NCBI GenBank assembly: GCA_937914965.1
Contig: CALGIY010000304.1
Span: forward strand, 1 to 13,220
DNA: 13,220 bases
Direction of reading: 5' to 3'
Source of the DNA: an uncultured Thermoanaerobacteraceae bacterium
GTDB taxonomy: Bacteria; Bacillota; DSM-12270; Thermacetogeniales; Thermacetogeniaceae
Under the pieces are notes generated by a model, which was not told the origin of the DNA, made no database searches, and worked only from the letters and a program-made list of their open reading frames with translations. A program made the translations under genes and the position numbers. Below, piece after piece: positions 13,178-13,220 of the stretch (its first letter is position 1; each line of letters starts with the position of its first letter).

Positions 13178-13220
13178 ATTTACAATCAGACGCAGGATAC
13201 CAAAATCCGTTGTATCTGCC
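13097..13220. repeat. Perfect 43-bp inverted repeat at window end, probable artefact
   Basis: Bases 13097-13139 and 13178-13220 are exact reverse complements over 43 bp, separated by 38 bases, and the right arm runs to the last base. The left arm is normal ACT-domain coding sequence in a conserved position. The right arm replaces the expected coding sequence. A snap-back chimera from multiple displacement amplification, or a mis-joined read, explains this best. Confidence 0.9.

Noticed and set aside
13097..13220. Reading the terminal inverted repeat as a terminator or mobile-element end
   Set aside because: It lies inside conserved coding sequence, has no T-run, and ends exactly at the window edge, so an artefact is far more likely.
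1..13220. CRISPR arrays, tRNA genes, insertion sequences and defence or toxin systems
   Set aside because: No regular repeats, tRNA-like cloverleaf segments, transposase motifs or defence-family motifs were found. The window is mostly conserved core genes.

Overview
The window reads as chromosomal core DNA of an anaerobic Firmicute of the class Clostridia. It most resembles the Desulfotomaculum/Pelotomaculum-type Peptococcaceae. The reasons are: strong AGGAGG-type ribosome binding sites, frequent GTG and TTG starts, separate secD and secF genes, a single bifunctional long Rel, a Gram-positive-type hisS-aspS pair followed by a 6S RNA, and an anaerobe-type paaK plus ACT-domain pair. GC content is roughly 50%. 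All confident genes lie on the + strand. The assignment rests on recognised protein families and remembered gene order, not on a search.

Layout: (1) 1-1879, the 3' part of secD overlapping secF (protein export). (2) 1880-3267, a sigma-A-type promoter, a cobalamin riboswitch with its own intrinsic terminator, and cobT (lower-ligand activation in B12 synthesis). (3) 3268-3655, a 388-base gap with a perfect 15-bp inverted repeat, a possible decayed small gene on the minus strand, and a structured leader ending in an intrinsic terminator. (4) 3656-4900, a cation-diffusion-facilitator metal exporter with a Cys-rich tail, then a small LapA/YrvD-type membrane protein. (5) 4949-8214, rel, dtd and a glyoxalase-II-like metallo-hydrolase, tightly packed. 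(6) 8266-11347, hisS and aspS. (7) 11348-11667, a 6S RNA gene with a near-consensus promoter, then a second near-consensus promoter. (8) 11668-13220, paaK and the start of an ACT-domain gene that is cut off.

The secDF - lapA/yrvD - rel - dtd - metallo-hydrolase - hisS - aspS - 6S RNA order follows the conserved Firmicute block known from Bacillus subtilis (secDF, yrvD, recJ, apt, relA, dtd, yrvJ, hisS, aspS, bsrB). Here recJ and apt are absent between lapA and rel, while cobT and the metal exporter sit between secF and lapA. Translation quality control (dtd, hisS, aspS), stringent response (rel) and global transcription control (6S RNA) are thus clustered. PaaK and the ACT protein probably belong to a separate unit for aromatic or aryl-acid metabolism.

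Both ends look unreliable. The last 124 bases form a perfect 43-bp inverted repeat around a 38-base spacer that breaks the ACT gene, which is typical of a chimeric amplification or assembly artefact. The first about 74 bases are GC-rich and replace a conserved part of SecD. No mobile element, CRISPR array or novel defence-type system was seen. The least explained native sequence is the leader and candidate broken gene at 3268-3655.
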